NCBI GenBank assembly: GCA_944376795.1
Contig: CALWDW010000001.1
Coordinates: forward strand, 134,915-198,914
DNA length: 64,000 nucleotides
Direction of reading: 5' to 3'
Origin: an uncultured Christensenellaceae bacterium
Lineage (GTDB): Bacteria; Bacillota; Clostridia; Christensenellales; UMGS416
Shown: positions 37,321 to 45,249 of the stretch, in pieces
Layout: each line of letters opens with the position of its first letter
How positions within the stretch are numbered: the stretch's first letter is position 1
Notes under the pieces: model-generated
Told to the model about the DNA's origin: nothing
What the model saw: the letters and a program-made list of their open reading frames with translations, nothing else
Database searches by the model: none
Translations under genes and position numbers: made by a program

Positions 37321-38076
37321 CTATTCCCCTTCTGCATGTTCCTGTGCACCCAGGGAATTCCCGGCCAGCGCGGCAGCCGTTACCTCCCGGCAGCCACGGC
37401 GCACAAGAATTTCCGCCGTCTGATGCAGCGTCGTCCCGGTGGTGGAGATATCATCCAGAAGCAACAATCGCTTTCCCGCTGCCCGGTCAATCCCCGTTCC
37501 CGGTTCGTACCGCCCACTGTCGTGCATACGCTCCTCATGGCTCATGGCAAACTTAGGCCGCGTATGTCCCCGCCGTGCCAGCACATCCCGCCACCACGGA
37601 ATGCCCAATTCCTCCGAAACCGCTCGTGCCGCCACCTCGGTCACATTATATCCGCGGCGAAGCCGACGCATCCAGTGGATGGGCACTGGAATGATTCCAT
37701 CAAAATCCGTCCATCCCCGGTCTCGCAGCGCCCGCGCCAGCGCGCATCCCAACGCATAGGCGGCGCGCTGATCGTTCTCAAACTTGGCGCGGTGCAGCGC
37801 CTCCCGCACCTTTCCCTGGTAGAAAAACAGAATTATCCCCCGCCGGTATGCCGGCGGACGCGCCCTGCAGTTATAGCACAGCCCACGCTTCGCTACGCTG
37901 CGCCCGCATAGGGGGCAGAAGGGCTCGGTGTGCCGCAAAACCGACCGGCGGCATCGGGTGCAGAGGCCATCCTCTCCCACCTCCACTTCACTTCCACACA
38001 GCCAGCAATCCCTCTGATGTGGAAAGAGCAGATCGCGCAAGGCGAAGCCACGGCCCGGCGCGTAAATCGTTCTCAT
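37321..38076 (-). CDS. comFC: ComF family protein (phosphoribosyltransferase fold)
   Basis: A 251-residue protein needed for DNA uptake in competent Bacillus. The N-terminus has four CxxC knuckles (C24/C27, C39/C42, C54/C57, C67/C70) for zinc. The C-terminal phosphoribosyltransferase domain has the PRPP loop LLLLDDISTTGTTL near residue 207. The start overlaps the recD2 stop by 4 bp (ATGA), so both are co-translated. Role here (competence or recombination) is inferred. Confidence 0.9.
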   Translation of the reverse strand: MRTIYAPGRGFALRDLLFPHQRDCWLCGSEVEVGEDGLCTRCRRSVLRHTEPFCPLCGRSVAKRGLCYNCRARPPAYRRGIILFFYQGKVREALHRAKFENDQRAAYALGCALARALRDRGWTDFDGIIPVPIHWMRRLRRGYNVTEVAARAVSEELGIPWWRDVLARRGHTRPKFAMSHEERMHDSGRYEPGTGIDRAAGKRLLLLDDISTTGTTLHQTAEILVRRGCREVTAAALAGNSLGAQEHAEGE

Positions 38077-40310
38077 GACTCCTCCTCCAGCCCGTTCAAC
38101 GTACGCAGGGCCTGTCCCAGCCCACTGTATCGCCGCACTACGGTATTGTTGGCCACCATGGCGGCAATGGTCTTCTCCTGTCCGACAATCACCACCATTT
38201 TTTTGGCTCGCGTCACGGCGGTATAAAGAAGGTTTCGCGTCAGAAGGCGTCCAGAGCCGGACAGGAGGGGCAGGATGACCACGGGGAATTCGCTGCCCTG
38301 GCTCTTGTGAATGGAGATGGCATAGGCCAGCGTCAGGTCCTCAGCCATGGAAAAGGGATAGCTGGCCCGCCGTCCATCATCAAAGAGGATCGTCATTTCC
38401 CGTACGGAAGGCGCAATCTGGAGAATGATGCCTCCATCGCCGTTAAAGACGCCCTTTCCTTCCACCTCCGCGCCATTGTCCATGACACGTTTCCACTCCA
38501 ACTGATAGTTGTTCCGAATTTGCATCACCTTGTCTCCCTCTCGGAAGACCATCTCACCGTATTGGAATTCTCCCTTGCTGGCATCGGGCGGGTTGAAGGT
38601 TTCCTGGAGGCGCTGGTTGAATCGATGTACCCCCACTTCGCCTTTTTTCATTGGAGCCATGACCTGGATATCCTGCAGCGGGTCGCAACCGAGATACCCC
38701 GGTATCCGATACCCTACCATATCGCGCACGGTAGTAAATACGGTCTCTGCCGTAGACTGGCTGGAGAAAAAGAAGTCTTTCCCCCCGCGCAGCAAAGGCA
38801 TTTCCCCATGATTGATCCGGTGGGCGTTGACCACGATGCGGCTCTCCTGGGCTTGACGGAAGATTTCGGTAAGCCGACCCACCGGTATCACGCCGCTGTC
38901 CAGGATATTTCGCAATACATTGCCTGGGCCTACGGATGGAAGCTGGTCGGCATCTCCCACCAGGATCAGCCGCGTTCCCGGCCGAACCGAACGAAGAAAG
39001 GAGCGCATCAGCAGCAGATCCACCATGGACATCTCATCCAGCACCACGCACTGGCACTCCAGCGGGTTTTCGTCATTCCGCTGGAACGCTGGCTCGTCAT
39101 CCTCCCCGTCCTCCGCGCCGTAGCCGTATTCCAGCAACCGATGGATGGTGCGGGCCTCATGCCCGGTAGATTCCTGCATTCGCTTGGCAGCCCGGCCTGT
39201 AGGGGCCGCCAATTCCACCGTCTCCCCCGTCTGCTCCAGCACATGGATCAAGCACGCAATGGTGGTGGTCTTTCCGGTTCCAGGCCCACCGGTAATCACC
39301 GTCACGCCGCTGCGCAGCGAAGTTAACACGCAGTTCCTCTGCTCCTGGGAGAGGGTTACGGTCCGCATGTCCGCCACCATGTCCACCAAGCCCTCCAAAT
39401 CCTCTGCCGGCTGCCGCACGGGAGTATGCACCAAGAGCAGCAGACGCTCCGCCACCTCCAGCTCCGCGCTGTACATCTGGCTGGTGTAACAAAACTCCTG
39501 CCCATCCAAATGGCGGGTCACCAGATCCCGTGAAACGCTCAGGCGGGTATAGGTCTCTTCCACCTTCTCCCGGGAAATCCCCAGCAGCCGGGCGCTTTGA
39601 GAAATAAGCTCCTCCCGCGGTAGGCAGACATGGCCATCCTGCTGGGCCACGTCCTGGAGAACGTAAATCATGCCGTTTTCAATTCGCCGGGGATCATCGT
39701 GCGCAATGCCAAGACTCTGGGCGATCTGGTCGGCAGTACGAAAGCCCACGCCACGAATATCCCGCACCAGTCGGTAAGGATTCTGCCGGATGATCTCCAC
39801 CGTCCGATTCTCATACCGTTTCATAATTTTGGCGATAATTCCCTGGCCCAGCCGCAGCGACTGGAGGAATACCATGGTATCCTGCACATGGCGTTTTTCC
39901 AGCACCGCCTCCGAAATGGCCAGTGCGCGCTTGCGCCCGATTCCCTCGATCTTGGCCAGCCGCTCGGGATCGGTAGCGATGATATCCAGCGCCGCCATAC
40001 CCAATTCCTCCACAATACGGGCGGCCGTCTTTTCACCCACGCCCTTGATGGCTCCACTGGCCAGATAGCGTTCCAGGCCTTCGGTGCTGTCGGGCTCCAG
40101 CGCGCGGCAGATCTCCGCCTTAAACTGCTCGCCATAGGTCGGATGGGTGATCCAGTTCCCGGAAAGCTCCACGGTCTCCCCCTCATGGAGAAAGGCCAGC
40201 GTCCCCACTGCGGTGAAAAAGGCGTCTCCCTGGGACAGTTCCACCACTGCGTAGCCGTTTTCCTCATTGGCGTATACAAACCCCTCTACCATACCGGTTA
40301 CCGTCTCCAT
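38073..40310 (-). CDS. recD2: RecD2 family ATP-dependent DNA helicase
   Basis: A 745-residue 5'-3' SF1B helicase found outside a RecBCD complex in Gram-positive bacteria, involved in replication-fork maintenance and repair. The N-terminal OB-like domain is followed by helix-hairpin-helix repeats (GAIKGVGEKTAARI, AKIEGIGRKRALAI). Walker A is GGPGTGKTTT, Walker B is VVLDEMSMVD, and the late motif YAISIHKSQGSEFP (motif V) is present. I chose the ATG with AAGGAGG upstream; the frame is open to 40502 but this contains the terminator of the MATE gene. Confidence 0.93.
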   Translation of the reverse strand: METVTGMVEGFVYANEENGYAVVELSQGDAFFTAVGTLAFLHEGETVELSGNWITHPTYGEQFKAEICRALEPDSTEGLERYLASGAIKGVGEKTAARIVEELGMAALDIIATDPERLAKIEGIGRKRALAISEAVLEKRHVQDTMVFLQSLRLGQGIIAKIMKRYENRTVEIIRQNPYRLVRDIRGVGFRTADQIAQSLGIAHDDPRRIENGMIYVLQDVAQQDGHVCLPREELISQSARLLGISREKVEETYTRLSVSRDLVTRHLDGQEFCYTSQMYSAELEVAERLLLLVHTPVRQPAEDLEGLVDMVADMRTVTLSQEQRNCVLTSLRSGVTVITGGPGTGKTTTIACLIHVLEQTGETVELAAPTGRAAKRMQESTGHEARTIHRLLEYGYGAEDGEDDEPAFQRNDENPLECQCVVLDEMSMVDLLLMRSFLRSVRPGTRLILVGDADQLPSVGPGNVLRNILDSGVIPVGRLTEIFRQAQESRIVVNAHRINHGEMPLLRGGKDFFFSSQSTAETVFTTVRDMVGYRIPGYLGCDPLQDIQVMAPMKKGEVGVHRFNQRLQETFNPPDASKGEFQYGEMVFREGDKVMQIRNNYQLEWKRVMDNGAEVEGKGVFNGDGGIILQIAPSVREMTILFDDGRRASYPFSMAEDLTLAYAISIHKSQGSEFPVVILPLLSGSGRLLTRNLLYTAVTRAKKMVVIVGQEKTIAAMVANNTVVRRYSGLGQALRTLNGLEEES

Positions 40311-40337
40311 GGTTAGCCTCCTTACCAATCTGGAATC

Positions 40338-40366
40338 ATTATAGCCCATTTCTTCCAAGAGAGGAA
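40338..40366 (-). promoter_or_regulatory. Possible promoter of recD2-comFC
   Basis: TATAAT (40343-40338) with TTCCTC (40366-40361) at 17 bp. Only the -10 box is good. Confidence 0.4.
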
Positions 40367-40380
40367 GAGGCGGCGCAGGC

Positions 40381-40412
40381 AAAAAACGCGGCCTTCCTAA
40401 GGGAAGGCCGCG
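40381..40412 (-). terminator. Terminator of the MATE transporter gene
   Basis: On the minus strand CGCGGCCTTCC and GGAAGGCCGCG form a perfect 11-bp stem with a 4-base loop, followed by six T. Confidence 0.92.
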
Positions 40413-40467
40413 AGGAACCAAGTGCAACCAGTGCGTTTCCCGCGCAAGCAGCCAATGCAGCCCGGCG

Positions 40468-41865
40468 TCAGGAGGACTGTTCCGCCTGGAGCAGCAACTC
40501 ATCCTCGGGTATTTTCCTCGTCAAACGCCGCACCCAGCGATAGCTGTTGACCTCAAAGACCGCCACAAAGCACTTCAGGATCTGATCGCTCTTCAGGCAG
40601 ATGAACACAATCAGCGGAGATGTCTGCCAGACAAAGGCGCATAGCGCCGAAGAAGGCAGCACCAACAGCCACATGAAGATCAGGTCATTGAAAAGCACAA
40701 ACTTGGTGTGTCCGCCGCCGCGCACGATACCCGTTAGGCACGCCACCTGATAGGAGGTACCCACCAGCGTCACCGAGAGCACCATGATGAATTGATCAGA
40801 CAGGGTCTTGGCCTCTGCAGAAACTGCGTAGAAACCGATGATCAAATCCTTAAGGGCATACAGGATCGCACCACTGGCCAGGCCGATCAGCAGGAAGAGC
40901 ACCTGCAGCGTGCGGGTGTATTCCTTGAGCTTGTCCATATCTCCCAAGCCCACCGTTTTGCCGGCAATGACCCCTGCCGCACTGGCGCCGCCGTACGCCA
41001 TGACCGAAACCACGGAAAATACCGATGAGGCAATGCTGTTGGCAGCAATGGCCGCGCCGCCCATATGCCCCAGGATAGCCGTCTGCACACCCATGGCAAT
41101 TCCCCACGTTGCCCCGGACAGAATCACGGGCATGGCTACACGGACGTAATCCCGGGAAAGCTCACGATCCAGCAGGAAAAATTCCCGGAAACGGATGCGC
41201 AGTTTTTTCTCCCTGCATCCCACATAGACCAATACAATGCAGAACTCAATCATCCGCGAAACCAGCGTAGCGATGGCCGCGCCGGCCGATCCCAGTCGTG
41301 GAAATCCAAAGTGGCCAAAAATCAGAACATAATTCAAGCAGATGTTGATGAGCAGCGTGGACATCGAGATCACTACGCCGATCCGGACGTCCTCCACACT
41401 GCGCAGAGCCGAAAGCATGACCGTGGTAAAGCTGAAGAAAGCATAACTCCAGCATATCACCCGAAGATACCGGATTCCCTCCTCAATGACCCCGACGTCG
41501 CTGGTCAGCAGCGCCAGGCTCTGCCTGGGGAAAAGAAAGGTCACCAGAGTGAAGAGCGCGCCCGTTGCCACGCCGATGTAGAGGCCGATGTTCATGACCT
41601 TCTTAATGGGCTGGATTTGCTTCTGTCCCCAGTACTGGCTGGCCAGCACCACAATGCCTTCCCCCACCCCGTTGATAACCATTTGCAGCAGGAATTGAAT
41701 CTGATTGACCAGGGCCGCGCCGGACAGCGCGTCCTCACTGTAGGCGCCCAGCATGACGTTGTCCGCCAGATTGACCGCGCAGATAATGACATTCTGCAGC
41801 GCAATGAAGGACACCATGGCAAAAAACTTCCTATAGAATTCCTTGTCCCGCGATAAGAACCTCAT
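40468..41865 (-). CDS. MATE family efflux transporter
   Basis: A 465-residue membrane protein with about 12 hydrophobic segments in two repeats of six. The first segments (FIALQNVIICAVNLADNVMLG, SGAALVNQIQFLLQM) and VVLASQYWGQ are typical of the DinF/NorM-like MATE superfamily. It probably exports a cationic compound or drug in exchange for sodium or protons; the substrate is unknown. It is monocistronic, with a palindrome over its predicted transcription start. Confidence 0.88.
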   Translation of the reverse strand: MRFLSRDKEFYRKFFAMVSFIALQNVIICAVNLADNVMLGAYSEDALSGAALVNQIQFLLQMVINGVGEGIVVLASQYWGQKQIQPIKKVMNIGLYIGVATGALFTLVTFLFPRQSLALLTSDVGVIEEGIRYLRVICWSYAFFSFTTVMLSALRSVEDVRIGVVISMSTLLINICLNYVLIFGHFGFPRLGSAGAAIATLVSRMIEFCIVLVYVGCREKKLRIRFREFFLLDRELSRDYVRVAMPVILSGATWGIAMGVQTAILGHMGGAAIAANSIASSVFSVVSVMAYGGASAAGVIAGKTVGLGDMDKLKEYTRTLQVLFLLIGLASGAILYALKDLIIGFYAVSAEAKTLSDQFIMVLSVTLVGTSYQVACLTGIVRGGGHTKFVLFNDLIFMWLLVLPSSALCAFVWQTSPLIVFICLKSDQILKCFVAVFEVNSYRWVRRLTRKIPEDELLLQAEQSS

Positions 41866-41918
41866 ACTACCGCCTTTCCGTGCATCGAAGGAGCACTGCC
41901 TCCGGCTGTCTGCACTTT

Positions 41919-41932
41919 CCCATGAACATGGG
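41919..41932. promoter_or_regulatory. Candidate operator at the MATE gene transcription start
   Basis: CCCATGAACATGGG, a perfect 14-bp palindrome (6-bp arms, 2-base centre) starting 1 bp past the -10 box and covering the predicted +1. A repressor here would block initiation. No regulator gene is adjacent. Confidence 0.45.
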
Positions 41933-41933
41933 T

Positions 41934-41962
41934 AGTATAGTCATTCCCTCGTCCCTTGTCAA
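41934..41962 (-). promoter_or_regulatory. Promoter of the MATE transporter gene
   Basis: TTGACA (41962-41957), 17-bp spacer, TATACT (41939-41934): near-consensus. Confidence 0.75.
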
Positions 41963-41989
41963 TGAACGAAATCCACCAAAAGGCGCCAC

Positions 41990-42030
41990 GAAAACACAAA
42001 GAAACGCCGAGGGCTGCTCCTGGCGTTTCT
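41990..42030 (-). terminator. Terminator of larEBC
   Basis: On the minus strand AGAAACGCC and GGCGTTTCT form a 9-bp stem with a 13-base loop, followed by TTGTGTTTT. It lies just after the larC stop. Confidence 0.78.
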
Positions 42031-42038
42031 TAGAGAAT

Positions 42039-43481
42039 CTACTCTTTTGCGGCCTCCATTGCCGCGCGCATGACGGTTTCCACCGGAACCTCGGCCCGCC
42101 GCGCCGCGTCCGCAGCCTGGTCATATTCCGGCTTACACTTCTCCAGGCCATAGCCTGTTGCCGTTTTCACATCCAGGTCGCCGTAAGGCGTTGTCACCCG
42201 CCGTCTCCCGGTCCGCATAATGTGCCGGGTACAGCGGGAGGAGCGCACGCCGATGGTGGTGGTGTACTCCAGCATGAGACGGGCCATGCGGTCATGATCC
42301 TCCGGGCGGCACAAGCAGGTAAGCATAGTCGCCGGACGGCTCTTTTTCATTTGAATGGAGGTAGCAAAGACATCCAGCGCCCCGCGCTCCCGCAGGATCT
42401 CCATGGCAAATCCCATCGCTTCCGCCGTCATATCATCCAGATTGCATGTCAGCTCCACAATCTCATCGGCCAAGCCGCCGGTTTCCCCCCAAAAAGCCCG
42501 CACGCAGTTGGCAGCCGGGAAGTCCTTCTTCCCCATTCCGTAGCCAATCTTTTCCACCGTCATCACCGGCATGGGGCCAAAGTCCGTGGCAAAGTGGGCC
42601 GCCAGCGCCGCACCGGTCGGCGTGCAGAGCTCCCCGCGTATTGCGCCGCCGTAGAACGGGATCCCCCGGAGGATATAGGCTGTGGCAGGCGCCGGGACCG
42701 GCAGAATGCCGTGGGCACAGCGAACCTGTCCACTTCCTACATGAATAGGCGAAACCACTACCTGCTTCGGCCGCAATTCCTCCATCAGCATGGAGCAGGC
42801 CACAATGTCGGCGATGGCGTCCAGTTCTCCTACCTCATGGAAATGGATCTGTTCCACCGGAACCCCATGGGCATGAGCCTCCGCCTGGGCGATGAGGGCG
42901 TACACCGCCTGGGCGTGGGCCTTGACCGCATCGTCCACCGGAAGCAAGGCGATACGGCGGTTGATATCCTCCATGCCTGCATGGTGGTGGGGATGCTCAT
43001 GGTCGTGGGAGTGCTCATGGTCATGCGGGTGCTCGTGATCATGCGGATGCTCGTGGTCGTGCGGATGCTCATGGTCATGCGGATGCTCGTGGTCGTGGGG
43101 GTGCTCATGGTCGTGCGGGTGTTCGTGGTCGTGGGGGTGCTCATGGTCGTGCGGGTGTTCGTGGTCATGCGGATGCTCATGGTCATGCGGGTGTTCGTGG
43201 TCATGCGGATGCTCATGATCGTGCGGATGCTCGTGGTCGTGCGGATGCTCGTGACCAAAATCTTCCACCCGCTCTTCCTCCCGTCCCGCCAACTTCACTG
43301 TGGCGTGCGTACCCCAAACGCCGCACTTCTGCGACGGCTCCGCGGTAACGCGCACGCCCTCCGGCATAGCGGCCTGTATGCGCCGAAGCGAAGCCTCCCG
43401 ATCCTCCACCAGCTCCAAAAGGGCGGCCATCAGCATATCTCCCGCAATCCCCATATTACACTCCAAGTAGAGGGTTTTCAT
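42039..43481 (-). CDS. larC: Nickel-pincer cofactor biosynthesis protein LarC with long His-rich repeat
   Basis: LarC inserts nickel into pyridinium-3,5-bisthiocarboxylic acid mononucleotide to complete the nickel-pincer nucleotide (NPN) cofactor. The 480-residue protein has the family N-terminus LYLECNMGIAGDMLMAAL and later motifs IHFHEVGELDAIADIV, SPIHVGSG and LCTPTGAALAAHF. Between residues about 76 and 167 lies a run of about 14 HPHDHE hexapeptides, probably a nickel reservoir. Unlike Lactobacillus plantarum, where larC is split by a frameshift, it is one continuous frame here. AGGAGG precedes the ATG, 4 bp after larB. Confidence 0.93.
   Translation of the reverse strand: MKTLYLECNMGIAGDMLMAALLELVEDREASLRRIQAAMPEGVRVTAEPSQKCGVWGTHATVKLAGREEERVEDFGHEHPHDHEHPHDHEHPHDHEHPHDHEHPHDHEHPHDHEHPHDHEHPHDHEHPHDHEHPHDHEHPHDHEHPHDHEHPHDHEHSHDHEHPHHHAGMEDINRRIALLPVDDAVKAHAQAVYALIAQAEAHAHGVPVEQIHFHEVGELDAIADIVACSMLMEELRPKQVVVSPIHVGSGQVRCAHGILPVPAPATAYILRGIPFYGGAIRGELCTPTGAALAAHFATDFGPMPVMTVEKIGYGMGKKDFPAANCVRAFWGETGGLADEIVELTCNLDDMTAEAMGFAMEILRERGALDVFATSIQMKKSRPATMLTCLCRPEDHDRMARLMLEYTTTIGVRSSRCTRHIMRTGRRRVTTPYGDLDVKTATGYGLEKCKPEYDQAADAARRAEVPVETVMRAAMEAAKE
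42981..43254 (-). repeat. 18-bp tandem repeat encoding HPHDHE in larC
   Basis: About 14 imperfect copies of an 18-bp unit (plus-strand form CTCATGGTCATGCGGATG). Copies differ at synonymous positions, so the amino-acid repeat is kept while the DNA has diverged. That points to selection on the peptide rather than very recent slippage. Confidence 0.88.
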
Positions 43482-43485
43482 GTTC

Positions 43486-44241
43486 CTAGCCTCCTATATG
43501 ATTGATCATGCTGGCCAAATAACCGGCGCCGAAGCCATTGTCGATATTGACAACGCTGACGCCGCTGGCACAGGAGTTCAGCATGGACAGCAGCGCGGAC
43601 AGCCCTTGGAAATTGGCGCCATAGCCCACGGAGGTGGGCACCGCAATCACCGGGCAGTCCACCAGACCGCCAATCACACTGGCCAAGGCGCCTTCCATGC
43701 CTGCCACAGCCACAATAACCTTGGCCTGCATCAGCACATCCAGCCGGGACAGCAGGCGGTGCAACCCGGCAACCCCTACGTCATAGAGGCGAACCACACG
43801 ATTGCCCAATACCTCCGCCGTCAGCGCCGCCTCCTCTGAAACCGGCATATCGCTGGTACCCCCGGTAGCCACCACAATGGTTCCCGTCCCCTGGGGAGCG
43901 GGCATTTCTCCCACAATGCCGATGCGGGCTATGGGATAGTAGGTCATCGCAATGCGCTGGGTCAGCCAGTCGGCACAGGGCTGATCGATGCGGGTAATCA
44001 GCACGTTTTTCTGCCCGCGCGCCACCATAGCCTCCGCAATGCCGGCAATCTGCTCGGGTGTCTTCCCCGCGCCATAGATCACCTCGGCGATGCCTTGGCG
44101 CATGGCCCGATGATGATCCACCTTGGCATAGCCCAGGTCATCCTCATAGGGATCCATACGAAATCGAAGCAGCGCCTCTTGGGGCGTCACCGTACCATCC
44201 CGCAGCGCCTCGCAGAGGCGCAATATCTCATCCTGTCTCAT
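43486..44241 (-). CDS. larB: Nickel-pincer cofactor biosynthesis protein LarB
   Basis: LarB carboxylates and hydrolyses nicotinic acid adenine dinucleotide to pyridinium-3,5-dicarboxylate mononucleotide, the first step of NPN cofactor synthesis. The 251-residue protein has an AIR-carboxylase (PurE)-like C-terminal half with GTSDMPVSEEA, VVRLYDVGVAGLHRL and AGMEGALASVIGGL. I chose the ATG at 44241, which overlaps the larE stop by 4 bp; the longer open frame has no support. Confidence 0.93.
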   Translation of the reverse strand: MRQDEILRLCEALRDGTVTPQEALLRFRMDPYEDDLGYAKVDHHRAMRQGIAEVIYGAGKTPEQIAGIAEAMVARGQKNVLITRIDQPCADWLTQRIAMTYYPIARIGIVGEMPAPQGTGTIVVATGGTSDMPVSEEAALTAEVLGNRVVRLYDVGVAGLHRLLSRLDVLMQAKVIVAVAGMEGALASVIGGLVDCPVIAVPTSVGYGANFQGLSALLSMLNSCASGVSVVNIDNGFGAGYLASMINHIGG

Positions 44242-44993
44242 TCTGAAACCTCCCGAGGAAGCAAATCCAGCACAATAGAAGAGAAAAATGGGGCAACTGC
44301 GCCGCGCACGGCGGCCGGATCCTCCACCAAGTGGCCCCACTGGGCCAAAGGAAGCTGCAACCGCGCCATATCCGCCATAACGCGCACACGGAAATCAGAA
44401 AATCCCAGCTGTTTCAGCGCCTCCTCCGCCCCTTCGACCCGCTCCAGCACCGGCCCCTGGATGGGCACACCCGTAGGGATCCGGGTTGCAAGGCAGGCAT
44501 AGGATGGTTTATCCCAGGTAAAGATCCCCCGCTCCCTGGACAGCTCCCGGACCCGCTCCTTGGTCAAGCCATAAGCCCGCAGTGGGGAAAGCACCTGCAG
44601 CTCTACCAGCGCCTCCATGCCGGGGCGGTCGCTCACGTCGTCGGAGGCATTGGTGCCATCCACCACCACCCGATAGCCGTCCATGCGGGCGGCCTGCACG
44701 ATGGCAGCCATGATGCGCTTCTTGCAATAGTAGCAGCGGCGGGGACCGTTCTCCCGTATATGAGGATCCTCCAGCACCTCATCGTGGAGGATCTTAAGCT
44801 TCACGCCAAACTCCTCCGCAAGCCTTTGGGCATCCTCCAGTTCAAACCGGGGCTGAAAAGGGGTCTTCATAAAGTATCCCGTCACCCGGCATCCGGCATC
44901 CTGGGCAGCCACCAAGAGATACGAAGAATCCACCCCGCCGGAAAAGGCCACAGCCATGGAGGGATGCTGGGCAAAAAAGTCAGCCAATTCCAT
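44238..44993 (-). CDS. larE: ATP-dependent sacrificial sulfur transferase LarE
   Basis: LarE converts the two carboxylates made by LarB into thiocarboxylates. The PP-loop AFSGGVDSSYLL is at residues 16-27. The cysteine in PSYACLATRIP is at the position of the sacrificial Cys176 in L. plantarum LarE. An additional CYYCKK pair is present, as in LarE forms proposed to carry a 4Fe-4S cluster and use sulfur catalytically; which chemistry applies here is undetermined. AGAGGAG precedes the ATG. It is first in larE-larB-larC, behind a leader with a terminator. Confidence 0.93.
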   Translation of the reverse strand: MELADFFAQHPSMAVAFSGGVDSSYLLVAAQDAGCRVTGYFMKTPFQPRFELEDAQRLAEEFGVKLKILHDEVLEDPHIRENGPRRCYYCKKRIMAAIVQAARMDGYRVVVDGTNASDDVSDRPGMEALVELQVLSPLRAYGLTKERVRELSRERGIFTWDKPSYACLATRIPTGVPIQGPVLERVEGAEEALKQLGFSDFRVRVMADMARLQLPLAQWGHLVEDPAAVRGAVAPFFSSIVLDLLPREVSE

Positions 44994-45014
44994 GCAATAC
45001 TCCTCTTTTGTAAC

Positions 45015-45059
45015 AAAAAAGCCACGAGCAAACGTCCAAAAACAGACGTTCTTTGTGGC
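45015..45059 (-). terminator. Leader terminator (attenuator) upstream of larE
   Basis: On the minus strand GCCAC..AACGTC and GACGTT..GTGGC form an interrupted stem, followed by six T. It lies between the promoter at 45109-45137 and the larE start, so it must be bypassed for larEBC expression. GCTCGTG next to the 3' arm can instead pair with CACGAAGC just upstream, giving an alternative outer stem. Confidence 0.7.
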
Positions 45060-45072
45060 GCTTCGTGCGGTA

Positions 45073-45095
45073 TCGTAGGCCTTCGTAGCCTACGA
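45073..45095 (-). promoter_or_regulatory. 5' hairpin of the larE leader
   Basis: TCGTAGGC and GCCTACGA form a perfect 8-bp stem with a 7-base loop. With the downstream terminator it makes a two-hairpin leader of about 110 nt that I cannot match to a known riboswitch. Confidence 0.55.
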
Positions 45096-45108
45096 CAGAA
45101 ACAGTTTC

Positions 45109-45137
45109 AGTATAAAAGAATCCCCCGCCGCTGTCAA
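45109..45137 (-). promoter_or_regulatory. Promoter of larEBC
   Basis: TTGACA (45137-45132), 17-bp spacer, TATACT (45114-45109): near-consensus. Transcription would start about 110 bp before larE. Confidence 0.8.
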
Positions 45138-45185
45138 GGCCCTGTCGCTTCCCTGCGCCCAGCGCCAGGACTTTCAGCCTCCCCC

Positions 45186-45214
45186 TTGCGCGCTTTCCCA
45201 GCAGCAGCTACAAT
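45186..45214 (+). promoter_or_regulatory. Promoter of the GH18 gene
   Basis: TTGCGC (45186-45191), 17-bp spacer, TACAAT (45209-45214), divergent from the larEBC promoter. Confidence 0.55.
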
Positions 45215-45249
45215 AAAGAAAAACCATTTCATCCAGAGAGGCACGCGTC

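Noticed and set aside
42981..43254. Tandem 18-bp repeats as a possible CRISPR array
   Set aside because: There are no unique spacers; the repeats are contiguous and lie in frame in larC.
41880..43505. A 541-codon plus-strand frame with a VMRMLVV-type repeat
   Set aside because: It is the complement of the His-rich repeat of larC; the repeat pattern is a by-product of the HPHDHE units.
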